Source: SHZL01 sp031362985
Lineage (GTDB): Bacteria; Pseudomonadota; Gammaproteobacteria; Xanthomonadales; SZUA-36
Direction: 5' to 3'
Assembly (NCBI GenBank): GCA_031362985.1
Contig: JANLTO010000101.1
Coordinates: 1 to 63,117 of the forward strand
Length of the DNA: 63,117 bases
Under the pieces are notes generated by a model. The model saw nothing but the letters and a program-made list of their open reading frames with translations, did no database searches and was not told where the DNA came from. A program made the translations under genes and the position numbers. This document shows positions 1-6,950 of this stretch, piece by piece (positions within the stretch are counted from its first letter, which is position 1; each line of letters opens with the position of its first letter).

Positions 1-266
1 GGACCATTCCCAGAATTCCCCTGAACCTTACCTTGCTCAAGAACAACGCTATCATGGGCGTATTTTACGGCACCTGGGCCCAACGGGAACCGGACGCCTA
101 CCGGCAAAACATGGCGCAACTGCTCGCATTGTTCGAAGCACAAAAGCTCCATCCACTGGTAAGCCAGGAGTTCAAACTGAAGCAGTACCGCGAAGCATTT
201 TCGATGCTTACGGAGCGCCGCGCCAAAGGCAAGATTATTTTCAACTTGAAGAACTTAGATGAATGA
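1..266 (+). CDS. C-terminal part of an MDR-family (zinc-type/quinone) oxidoreductase, partial at window start
   Basis: Only the last ~87 codons are present; the reading frame is already open at base 3. The visible end (a hydrophobic strand, then IMGVFYGTWAQREPDAYRQN, then a C-terminal GKIIFNL) is the typical end of medium-chain dehydrogenase/reductase proteins of the NADPH:quinone oxidoreductase type, where the segment before the end carries the substrate loop and a closing beta strand 'A-K-G-K-I-I/V'. Such enzymes reduce quinones or enones with NADPH in the cytoplasm. The stop overlaps the start of the next gene by 8 bases, so the two are probably translated from one message. The cofactor site lies outside the window, so the exact subfamily cannot be set. 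Confidence 0.75.
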   Translation, partial: TIPRIPLNLTLLKNNAIMGVFYGTWAQREPDAYRQNMAQLLALFEAQKLHPLVSQEFKLKQYREAFSMLTERRAKGKIIFNLKNLDE

Positions 267-1062
267 AACAGCGCAAATACTACTGAGCAACTTCGCACTC
301 ATCATGACCTGCATGCTGCTGCTGTGGCTGATCAGCATTCCCCTGAAGGACGTGTCATTCATCGACAGCTTCTGGCCTACGGGATTTGTCGTGCTCGCTG
401 CATCCACCTTCCTCATGACGGGCGGAGGCACTGACAGGCGGCAACTGATACTTTTGATCACCGCAATCTGGGGCGCAAGACTGGCCAGTTACCTGTTTTT
501 CCGCTGGCGTCGTGAAGGCCCCGACGGCCGCTACGTGGCGCTGTTGGACCCCGCTAAAGGAAATGTCCACACCAACAGCCTGGTGAAGGTGTTTCTGCTG
601 CAGGGCGTCATGTTGTGGCTGGTCTCTTTGCCGGTCCAGCTTGGCCAGATCCAGGCAGAGCCGCCGGACCTGGGGGTGTTCGCCTGGCTGGGCATCACGC
701 TGGCGGTGATCGGAATTATGTTTGAGTCCATAGGCGACCACCAGATGGCCGCCTTCAAGTCGGATCCTGCCAGCCACGGCAAGGTCATGGACCGGGGGTT
801 GTGGCGGTACACGCGACATCCCAATTATTTCGGCGACAGTTGCACCTGGTGGGGCATTTACCTGATTGCTGCGGAAACTTCGCTGGGGGTGTGGAGCATC
901 ATTGGACCCGTGCTTTTGACCTGGACCCTGGTGAAATGGAGCGGTGCGGCCTTGCTCGAACGGCGGCTGCGGCAGAGTCGGCCGGGCTATGAAGAGTACC
1001 TGCAGCGAACCAGCTCGTTCATTCCCTGGCCACCTGCCAAATCCGGGTCAAGCGAGCGTTGA
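259..1062 (+). CDS. DUF1295 (steroid 5-alpha-reductase C-terminal fold) membrane protein
   Basis: A 267-residue polytopic membrane protein with about six hydrophobic segments. The C-terminal half carries GLWRYTRHPNYFGD (about residues 183-196), the signature of the DUF1295/isoprenylcysteine methyltransferase-like family that binds a nucleotide cofactor at the membrane surface. Family members resemble 3-oxo-5-alpha-steroid 4-dehydrogenases, but the bacterial substrate is generally unknown. The length matches the family. The start overlaps the preceding oxidoreductase gene by 8 bases, which suggests translational coupling and perhaps a shared lipid or isoprenoid substrate; that link is inference. 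Confidence 0.88.
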   Translation: MNETAQILLSNFALIMTCMLLLWLISIPLKDVSFIDSFWPTGFVVLAASTFLMTGGGTDRRQLILLITAIWGARLASYLFFRWRREGPDGRYVALLDPAKGNVHTNSLVKVFLLQGVMLWLVSLPVQLGQIQAEPPDLGVFAWLGITLAVIGIMFESIGDHQMAAFKSDPASHGKVMDRGLWRYTRHPNYFGDSCTWWGIYLIAAETSLGVWSIIGPVLLTWTLVKWSGAALLERRLRQSRPGYEEYLQRTSSFIPWPPAKSGSSER

Positions 1063-1118
1063 GTTCTGTCAGTATACGCGACCAGTGCTTGGCTTGGGGG
1101 CGCAATCCGCGGCCGGTA

Positions 1119-1240
1119 GACTTACCCGGGAGACGCCATAAACCCGTCCCTGGGGGCTCGGATGTTTCATCGCCCAGGCCAGCTTCTCGACCGCTTCGCG
1201 GTCTCACCTTCTCCCTGAAACATACGCTCCCGGGCAAGTC
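1119..1240. repeat. Nested palindromic repeat element 1 (intergenic, REP/BIME-like)
   Basis: Outer arms 1119-1132 and 1227-1240 pair at 13 of 14 positions (GACTTACCCGGGAG with CTCCCGGGCAAGTC). A second pair, ATGTTTCA at 1162-1169 and TGAAACAT at 1216-1223, is nested inside, and a perfect GACCGC-ttc-GCGGTC hairpin sits at 1189-1203. Three concentric pairings plus the CCGTCCCTGGGGGCTCG core resemble the non-coding palindromic repeats common in gammaproteobacterial intergenic DNA. No credible reading frame crosses it. Confidence 0.7.
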
Positions 1241-1336
1241 TCCCCGCCACCGCTTGCTTGTCGTTGTGGCATCGCGGAGTTGTTCAATCTTGCGCTTGCA
1301 GGCGGTACCAGGTCTCTGGGTTAAGTGTCTGAGGAC

Positions 1337-1438
1337 GGGGAGCGGGGGATTCTTTCAGGACCGTCGCCAGCAGGGAAGCTGGCGAGGAGCTTACAGGGAT
1401 GTACTTGCAGCGTGTCCTGAAAGAATTCACCGCTCCCC
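1337..1438. repeat. Nested palindromic repeat element 2 (intergenic, REP/BIME-like)
   Basis: Arms of 25 bases at 1337-1361 and 1414-1438 pair at 23 of 25 positions. Inside lies a perfect 8-bp hairpin, TCGCCAGC (1364-1371) with GCTGGCGA (1378-1385), followed by a CTTACAGGGATGTACTTGCA core. The core is related in layout, not by close identity, to that of element 1, which begins 218 bp upstream. Together the elements fill most of the 454-bp gap between the DUF1295 gene and the next secreted-protein gene. The element stops about 80 bp before that gene. Confidence 0.75.
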
Positions 1439-1516
1439 GGACCCGGCATCTAAAAAAACAGATAAAGCTGGGAAAGGAAAGGGGAGGAGCCAATTGGTTA
1501 TCCGGGAGAACGTGTC

Positions 1517-2389
1517 ATGTTGCGAATTTTTCTATGCCTAAGCTGCTTTCTGTGCGCCACTGCATGGGCGGACGTGACTATTGAGGGCACCCACTCTCCG
1601 GGGTTCAGCGGTGGCGTTGATCGGCAAGTCATCTACCTGCGGGATAATCAAATGCGCATAGACCAACTGGCAGCAGCCGACCAGGAGAGTGTGGCCAGTA
1701 GCGTGTTGATCCGGTTCAGCGGCACTCCGGCAGGCTTGCTATTCATCAACCATGAATCAAAACGCATAGAACTTCTTTCTTCGCTCCCGGCCGCCTCCAA
1801 AGCGGGGACGGGGGCCGATTCGGTTCGCGTGGTAAAGCGGGACGAAACCCGGGAAATCCTTGGGCACACTGCCTTGAGGTACGATTTTTCGTTCTCCGGC
1901 ACCGTCGACCCCCTGGCCGTGCTCGGCCAGCAGTTACCTGCGGGCATGGCCGGAGTGGTCATTATCAAACTTAATGTATCCGGCACATCCTGGGTGGTGC
2001 CGGGCATGGACGGAGCTGCGGAACTGGTGGACTTTTTTGCACTACTCGCCGGCAGGCAACTGTCCATTGCGCACGGCGGCCAGAATCCACCGGGAACAGG
2101 GCAGCAACTGTCCCTGATATCTCCCGAACTTTCAGGCGCGCTCACGGCAGCGATGAAGCAAATTACCCGCAGCGGCATGACACTGGTCACAGTTACAAGC
2201 TCTGTGTTGAGCCCGGACATGGAAGGAATGATGGCGGACGTGGTCCAGGGCCTGTTGGATGCCGCTGGGCTGGGTGGTCAACAGCGCACTGAATCCGTGG
2301 TCACCGCTGTCCGCAGCGGGAACCTCTCAGCGGAGCTGTTCTACAACAATCGCCTGCCTGCAGGCTATACGCTCAGCACACCCCGGTAG
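1517..2389 (+). CDS. Secreted protein of unknown function
   Basis: A 290-residue protein with a clear signal peptide (about residues 1-18, cut after ATAWA). The mature part is beta-rich. A segment around residues 60-135 (short strands with VRVVKRDETREILGHTALRY) recalls the periplasmic DUF4412-like domains that follow a 'linked to/derived from' pattern, but I cannot confirm that family by eye. There is no lipobox, transmembrane helix or catalytic motif. It stands alone between the palindromic repeats and a convergent amidohydrolase. The function is unknown. Confidence 0.75.
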   Translation: MLRIFLCLSCFLCATAWADVTIEGTHSPGFSGGVDRQVIYLRDNQMRIDQLAAADQESVASSVLIRFSGTPAGLLFINHESKRIELLSSLPAASKAGTGADSVRVVKRDETREILGHTALRYDFSFSGTVDPLAVLGQQLPAGMAGVVIIKLNVSGTSWVVPGMDGAAELVDFFALLAGRQLSIAHGGQNPPGTGQQLSLISPELSGALTAAMKQITRSGMTLVTVTSSVLSPDMEGMMADVVQGLLDAAGLGGQQRTESVVTAVRSGNLSAELFYNNRLPAGYTLSTPR

Positions 2390-2434
2390 GCGAAAGCCTG
2401 CTGACGCTGGGCGCCCGCATAGTGTTAACAAGCC

Positions 2435-4435
2435 CTAGTTCGGGCGCTCAAACACCACTTTGCCATCGAAGACCGTCGTTTTTACCTTCGTTGCGGCTAT
2501 CTTTTCAGGATGCCCGCTGTCGGCCAGTTCCACGATGTTCTGGTCGAGCACGATGATATCGGCAATTTTGCCTGCCTCGATGCTGCCTAGCTGGTCCTGG
2601 TGTCCCATCAGTTTTGCCCCATTGATCGTAAATGCCGCAATGGCCGAATGAATATCAAGGCTTTCCTTGGGATTTAACACCACACCGTCGTTACCGCGGG
2701 TGATCGCCTGCTGTAGGCTCACCAAAGGCATGGGGTCCCGGCTGCCTACTGGCGCATCACTGCCATGCACGATGATTCCGCCAAAATCCTGCATGCTCCT
2801 GGCCGGGTAGACATTCTGCATGTAGTAATGGTCCGGGTTGTACAGATCGGCCACGCCATCCAATTGGTCAATGAACGGCGCCACCATCATTTCGTATTCC
2901 GGGCCAGATGCTGTCCAGACGAACGTGAAAACGGAGTAAATTCCGAGTTCACCGATGCGTTTCTGGTCATCCGGATGGACCAACTGCACATGCGCCAGGC
3001 TTTGAGTGAGACCTTGGCGGTCCGCAACATCCTTCACCTTGGCAAATTCATCAACCACGACGCGCACGGCCTTGTCCGCCAGGGCATGCACGTGAACGTT
3101 GAAGCCTGCTGCGGTGGCTTTATCAATATAGGCGCGAAGATATTCTTCCGGACGGGCGAGCATGCCCGCCTGCGGGACGCATTGCTGGGGGAAAAACCCG
3201 TGTTCCGCTGCGAAGGTCTTGATGGTTTCAGCATCTGCATAGGCCTGTGGGTTGGCCTGTACGTCCTGGCATAACTCCTGGCCCTGGTCGACATAGCCCA
3301 CCACGTTGAAGGTACCGTCTTCGATGCTGCCGCCAAAGATCGGCTGCTGGTAATTTTCCAGCAGGGCGGCGACCGGCAGGGTCGGAGGCGAAGTCAGTGG
3401 ATTTCCCTCAAGAACTGCATCAGCAAACACCTTGACGGCATCGGCTTGGATCAACGGCGAATGTTCATACCCGCTGCGCAACGCCTTGAGTTGTTCAATG
3501 TGCGCGTCGATGTCGCCTACCTTGGCGGATGCTGGCTCAGCCAGGGCAGCGCGCAAGCGGAATGTCATCTGGCCACTTTGTTCCAGCCAGCCGTACATGG
3601 CGAGTGTCCCGGGTGAAACCCACGCATCCTGTATCGATGTAATGCCGCTTTCCGCCAGTTTTGTCGCTACTCCTGGCATGACTTCTTCAGCCTTGGCGCC
3701 TGTGCCCAGCATGTCCCCGAGCATATCGGGGCGTAACAGATTCCGCGCTTCTTCGTTGATACCGCCGGTGGGCTCTCCGTTCTCGTCCAAACCCAGCATG
3801 GTCTTAAATGCCGCGAAATCAGTGGCCAGGGTCGCGGCATTGATCCCGACTATCTCGCCGGCTTCATTTTTGGCCAATGCCAGCGCAGCGCTGTTGGCGG
3901 CGCCATGATGGCCGTCATCACCCAGCAGGATAATGGGGTGGTCCGTGGACACCGCATCCAGCGCTGCGCGGATATTGGGCAGGCTTTCGCTGGGCTCGTT
4001 ACCCTGGGAAAATCCCCACTGCAGTACGATCAGCCAGTCTCCTGGCGCGATTTCATACTTTGTTATGCATTCCTGTAGTACCGGCACCATCTCATCCAAC
4101 GAATGGGGTTTGGAATTGAGGTCGCACTGATGAGGCTCCACTATCCCGAGAGCGTGAATATGCATGTCGTGAATTCCCGGCATGACCATTGCTCCACCGA
4201 GGTCACGTACATCGGTACCTTCCCCCACGTAGGCTGCGGCAGCTTCATTGGTTCCAACAAATACTATTTTGTTGCCCTTGATGGCAACCGCCTGTGCAAC
4301 GCTGCGAGTCGCGTCAACGGTATAGACATAGCCGTTGGTCAGCACAATGTCTGCAGGTTCGGTTACCGCCGACTGCTGGCAGGCCGTGAGCAGCAGCAAA
4401 GCGGTTACGAGGGAGATAATGACTTTTGATTTCAT
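2435..4435 (-). CDS. Exported amidohydrolase family 3 (YtcJ-like) lipoprotein
   Basis: The start at 4435 was chosen because it gives a lipoprotein signal (MKSKVIISLVTALLLLTAC, lipobox LLTAC) and has AAGG about 11 bases upstream; the longer frame is unsupported. The 666-residue product shows the N-terminal beta-sandwich (VLTNGYVYTVD), the metal motif MHIHALG, long inserts and the late HGSDAPVGSRDP aspartate motif, ending in an 'ADIIVLDQNI' sandwich strand. This is the amidohydrolase_3 branch, metal-dependent hydrolases of amides or carbamates. Attachment to the outer membrane's periplasmic face is inferred from the lipobox. The substrate is unknown. Confidence 0.88.
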   Translation of the reverse strand: MKSKVIISLVTALLLLTACQQSAVTEPADIVLTNGYVYTVDATRSVAQAVAIKGNKIVFVGTNEAAAAYVGEGTDVRDLGGAMVMPGIHDMHIHALGIVEPHQCDLNSKPHSLDEMVPVLQECITKYEIAPGDWLIVLQWGFSQGNEPSESLPNIRAALDAVSTDHPIILLGDDGHHGAANSAALALAKNEAGEIVGINAATLATDFAAFKTMLGLDENGEPTGGINEEARNLLRPDMLGDMLGTGAKAEEVMPGVATKLAESGITSIQDAWVSPGTLAMYGWLEQSGQMTFRLRAALAEPASAKVGDIDAHIEQLKALRSGYEHSPLIQADAVKVFADAVLEGNPLTSPPTLPVAALLENYQQPIFGGSIEDGTFNVVGYVDQGQELCQDVQANPQAYADAETIKTFAAEHGFFPQQCVPQAGMLARPEEYLRAYIDKATAAGFNVHVHALADKAVRVVVDEFAKVKDVADRQGLTQSLAHVQLVHPDDQKRIGELGIYSVFTFVWTASGPEYEMMVAPFIDQLDGVADLYNPDHYYMQNVYPARSMQDFGGIIVHGSDAPVGSRDPMPLVSLQQAITRGNDGVVLNPKESLDIHSAIAAFTINGAKLMGHQDQLGSIEAGKIADIIVLDQNIVELADSGHPEKIAATKVKTTVFDGKVVFERPN

Positions 4436-4569
4436 GGTGGCGACCTTGCGATGTTTGGGGTGCGGCGGAATTTGACGCGAGCGGCCATCATAGCGGAGCC
4501 CAACCTGAGACTTCAACGCCAGGCTTCAACGCCACACATCAATGGAGCCGCAGAGCCGCTCAAAGGACC

Positions 4570-5889
4570 TCAGGAAACCCGCGCCAACCAGGCTTTGCGC
4601 GCCTTGATCCACTTGACTTCGCGGCGTTCAAGGGCCAGGAGCCGCTTGAGCGGGTTTGGGTGAGGGTCATTTTCCTGGCCATTTCCCAACAGCACGATCT
4701 GGTCGTAATACCAGGCCATGACCGCGAAACTGGCCATCATCTTGATGAGTGTGACCGGGCTGTTGGTGCCAAAAAAGCCGCCGGGATTTCCCAGGATTCG
4801 TTCAAATCGCGGCAGGTCCTCACCATCACGCAGCAGCTTTTGGGTACACACGGGATTTCCACACAGGGGCCGCCCAATGCCCATAGCGCTGATGCCGTCC
4901 ACAGCAATGGCCTCAGCCATGCCACTGGCCGAGCGAAATCCACCGGTGACCATCAGCGGCACGCTGGCTTCGTCCTTAAGCTCAGCCGCAAATCCCTGGA
5001 AAAACGCTTCGCGTGCGCGCGTGCTGGCGCGTAAACGGATGTTTTCCCGTGGCTCGATGCCGTCAAACTCGAGCATCCTGGGTTGCTCGTAGGTGCCGCC
5101 GGACAGCTCGATCAGGTCCACGCCATCTGCTTCCAGCCAGCGCACTACCTGCCGCGCATCGTCCGCGCCGAAGCCGCCCTGTTGAAAGTCTGAACTGTTC
5201 AGTTTCACCGCAACGGCGAATTCACTGCCGGTTTGTGCCCGCACGGCAGCGACTATGCTGCGCAGAAACCGCGCCCGGTTGTCCAGGCTGCCACCCCATT
5301 CATCATTGCGGCGATTGGACCGGGGACTGAGAAATTGGGAAATCAGGTAGCCATGGGCAGCGTGAACCTGCACGCCGGAAAATCCACAGGCTTTTGCCTG
5401 CCGCGCCGTTGCGGCATAGCGCTGGATCAGCAGCCTGATCTCATCCGGGTGCAGAGGCGCGGGCCTGGCAAACCGTCCCCCGGGCAGGTTCAGCCCGATA
5501 TCGGAGGCAGACTTGGGCGCCGGGTTCACCCGCTTCTGGGTCTGGCGACCCGGATGTGAAATCTGCATCCACATCCGGCAGCCATGGGCGCTGCCGGCAT
5601 TGGCCCACTCTGTGAAAGCCGCCCGCCCCGCCGGGTTCAGCTCCTGATCAAGGATCACATTACCCGGACGCTCCAGATGCGTGCCATCAACCATTACATT
5701 ACCGCTAATCAAAACAGCCACACCGCTTTGTGCCCAGGTGCGATAGAGCCGCACCAGCTGTTCATTGGGTAAGCCGTCGGGACCGGCCAGCCCTTCCGTC
5801 ATCGCTGCCTTGACCAGGCGATTCTTGAGGATCAAGCCGCAGGGCAAAGTCAGCGGGGAGCCAAACGCCCGGCCCGGATCGCCAGTCAT
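4570..5889 (-). CDS. Old yellow enzyme family NADH:flavin oxidoreductase
   Basis: The start at 5889 has a good GGGAG site 6 bases upstream. The 439-residue TIM-barrel flavoprotein has KNRLVKAAMTEGLA near the N terminus, SHPGRQT, and the active-site block HAAHGYLISQFLSP followed by RRNDEWGGS, which bind FMN and the substrate carbonyl. These enzymes reduce activated C=C, nitro or related groups with NAD(P)H. The gene follows arsI by 36 bp on the same strand and is likely the third gene of the arsR operon. A role in reducing pentavalent or nitro-aromatic arsenicals before ArsI acts is a context-based inference. Confidence 0.9.
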   Translation of the reverse strand: MTGDPGRAFGSPLTLPCGLILKNRLVKAAMTEGLAGPDGLPNEQLVRLYRTWAQSGVAVLISGNVMVDGTHLERPGNVILDQELNPAGRAAFTEWANAGSAHGCRMWMQISHPGRQTQKRVNPAPKSASDIGLNLPGGRFARPAPLHPDEIRLLIQRYAATARQAKACGFSGVQVHAAHGYLISQFLSPRSNRRNDEWGGSLDNRARFLRSIVAAVRAQTGSEFAVAVKLNSSDFQQGGFGADDARQVVRWLEADGVDLIELSGGTYEQPRMLEFDGIEPRENIRLRASTRAREAFFQGFAAELKDEASVPLMVTGGFRSASGMAEAIAVDGISAMGIGRPLCGNPVCTQKLLRDGEDLPRFERILGNPGGFFGTNSPVTLIKMMASFAVMAWYYDQIVLLGNGQENDPHPNPLKRLLALERREVKWIKARKAWLARVS

Positions 5890-5925
5890 GTTTTTCTCCC
5901 AGGATCCCGGCACAATTCCAGGCGG

Positions 5926-6465
5926 TCAGGACGGTGCACAGCAACCGCTTGCCGCAGACGCTGGCTTGGGGGAAGGCGCACAGCAGCCTGCATTGACGCT
6001 GGTGGTGGCGCTGTCAACGGCACGGGCAGCGGCACCGTTGACACTGGCCGTACCACAGCTCGCCAGCACCGGTTCGCCGGCCGTTTTGCCGTCATACATG
6101 GGCACGCTACCCAGTGAATGAAATGCTTCCCACGCAATACCCTGCGGGTCGCGCACCCAGTGCTTGTCAGAACGGGCATAACAGCAACTGACATTTTCCT
6201 CATCGACAACGGCTCCGCCATCGGCCGCAGCAAAGTGCGTGCGGAGATCGGCCAGTTCGTCCGCGCTATCCGCCTGGAGTCCCAGATGATTGATGCCGAC
6301 GCGGGAGCCGCGTTGTGAGATAGCAAAATTAACTCGTGGATCCTCCAGCATCCACTTGGCGTAGTCGGGTTCTTCCACCGATGGCGGAAGCCCGAACAGG
6401 TTGGAATAGAAGCGGATACTGGTGGCCAGATCCGGCACACCTAAATGTACATGAAAGCGTTTCAT
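5926..6465 (-). CDS. arsI: ArsI-type C-As lyase (glyoxalase fold) with cysteine-rich tail
   Basis: The start ATG at 6465 has CAGGAG 9 bases upstream. The 179-residue vicinal-oxygen-chelate protein carries the residues expected for ArsI: His5, His60 and Glu113 as metal ligands and the Cys94-Cys95 pair (VSCCYARSDKHW) that binds trivalent arsenic. ArsI is a non-haem iron dioxygenase that breaks the carbon-arsenic bond of methylarsenite, releasing arsenite. The C terminus is unusual, with two GCCAPS motifs (Cys161-162 and Cys175-176) plus Cys137, which could hold more arsenic. The start overlaps the arsR stop as ATGA, indicating translational coupling. Confidence 0.9.
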   Translation of the reverse strand: MKRFHVHLGVPDLATSIRFYSNLFGLPPSVEEPDYAKWMLEDPRVNFAISQRGSRVGINHLGLQADSADELADLRTHFAAADGGAVVDEENVSCCYARSDKHWVRDPQGIAWEAFHSLGSVPMYDGKTAGEPVLASCGTASVNGAAARAVDSATTSVNAGCCAPSPKPASAASGCCAPS

Positions 6466-6860
6466 CGTTGACTCCTGGTGCGTTTGGTTGAGGGTTTGCG
6501 CGCGGCAGGGGCACACTCGCTGCCGCAGGCGGCGCTGGCGCTTGCGCGACAGCAGTTTTCGGTGAGATATCCCAGCAGTCCATTCATGCCCGCGACATCG
6601 GTGCGGTACCAAATGAAGCGGCCTTCCCGGCGGTCGAGGATCAGGCCGGCGTTGGCCAGTTCCTTGAGGTGAAACGACAACGTGGCTGGCGCCAATTTCA
6701 GCTGCAATGCAATTGCACCTGCAGTCAGACCGTCCGGTGCGTATTCAAGCAGCAGCCGGAAAATCGCGAGACGCGTTTCCTGCGCCAGCGCTGCCAAAGC
6801 CGAGACCACACGCGTGGCGTTGACAGGGGTGCTTTCCGTGGATATCCATTGTTTTTCCAT
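6462..6860 (-). CDS. arsR: ArsR-family arsenical-responsive repressor
   Basis: A 132-residue winged-helix repressor when started at 6860: residues ~20-95 carry the ArsR fold with recognition helix APATLSFHLKELANAGL and wing REGRFIWY. The C-terminal GYLTENCC (Cys103-104), with Cys112 and Cys116, places the inducer-binding thiols outside the DNA-binding helix, as in the ArsR types that sense trivalent methylarsenical. It heads the arsR-arsI-oxidoreductase operon. No ribosome site precedes the ATG; the promoter places the transcript start close to the ATG (see 6859-6896). A start 24 codons further upstream is possible but would place the operator inside the gene. Confidence 0.88.
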   Translation of the reverse strand: MEKQWISTESTPVNATRVVSALAALAQETRLAIFRLLLEYAPDGLTAGAIALQLKLAPATLSFHLKELANAGLILDRREGRFIWYRTDVAGMNGLLGYLTENCCRASASAACGSECAPAARKPSTKRTRSQR

Positions 6861-6896
6861 ATTTCCAATAATATGGAAATATAATCCAAAACACAA
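6859..6896 (-). promoter_or_regulatory. arsR operon promoter with ArsR operator over the -10 box
   Basis: On the minus strand TTGTGT (6896-6891) and TATTAT (6873-6868) are 17 bp apart, a good sigma-70 pair. The -10 box is exactly the spacer of a perfect 9-bp inverted repeat, ATATTTCCA at 6859-6867 and TGGAAATAT at 6874-6882, the usual kind of ArsR operator. Repressor bound here would block the -10 box. The expected transcript start falls within a few bases of the arsR ATG, suggesting a leaderless message. Confidence 0.65.
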
Positions 6897-6950
6897 GGGG
6901 GATGAAGAAAATAAATATACACCGGACAACATGCACCTTCATGTCGAGAC

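Noticed and set aside
1059..1541. A 160-codon + strand frame through the palindromic repeats
   Set aside because: The region is made of nested inverted repeats; the frame overlaps the neighbours and its composition (Arg/Pro/Gly-rich) is that of a shadow frame.
2409..2450. GCGCCCG/CGGGCGC pairing between the convergent ends of the secreted-protein and amidohydrolase genes as a terminator
   Set aside because: The loop is about 26 bases, one arm lies in coding sequence and no T-run follows.
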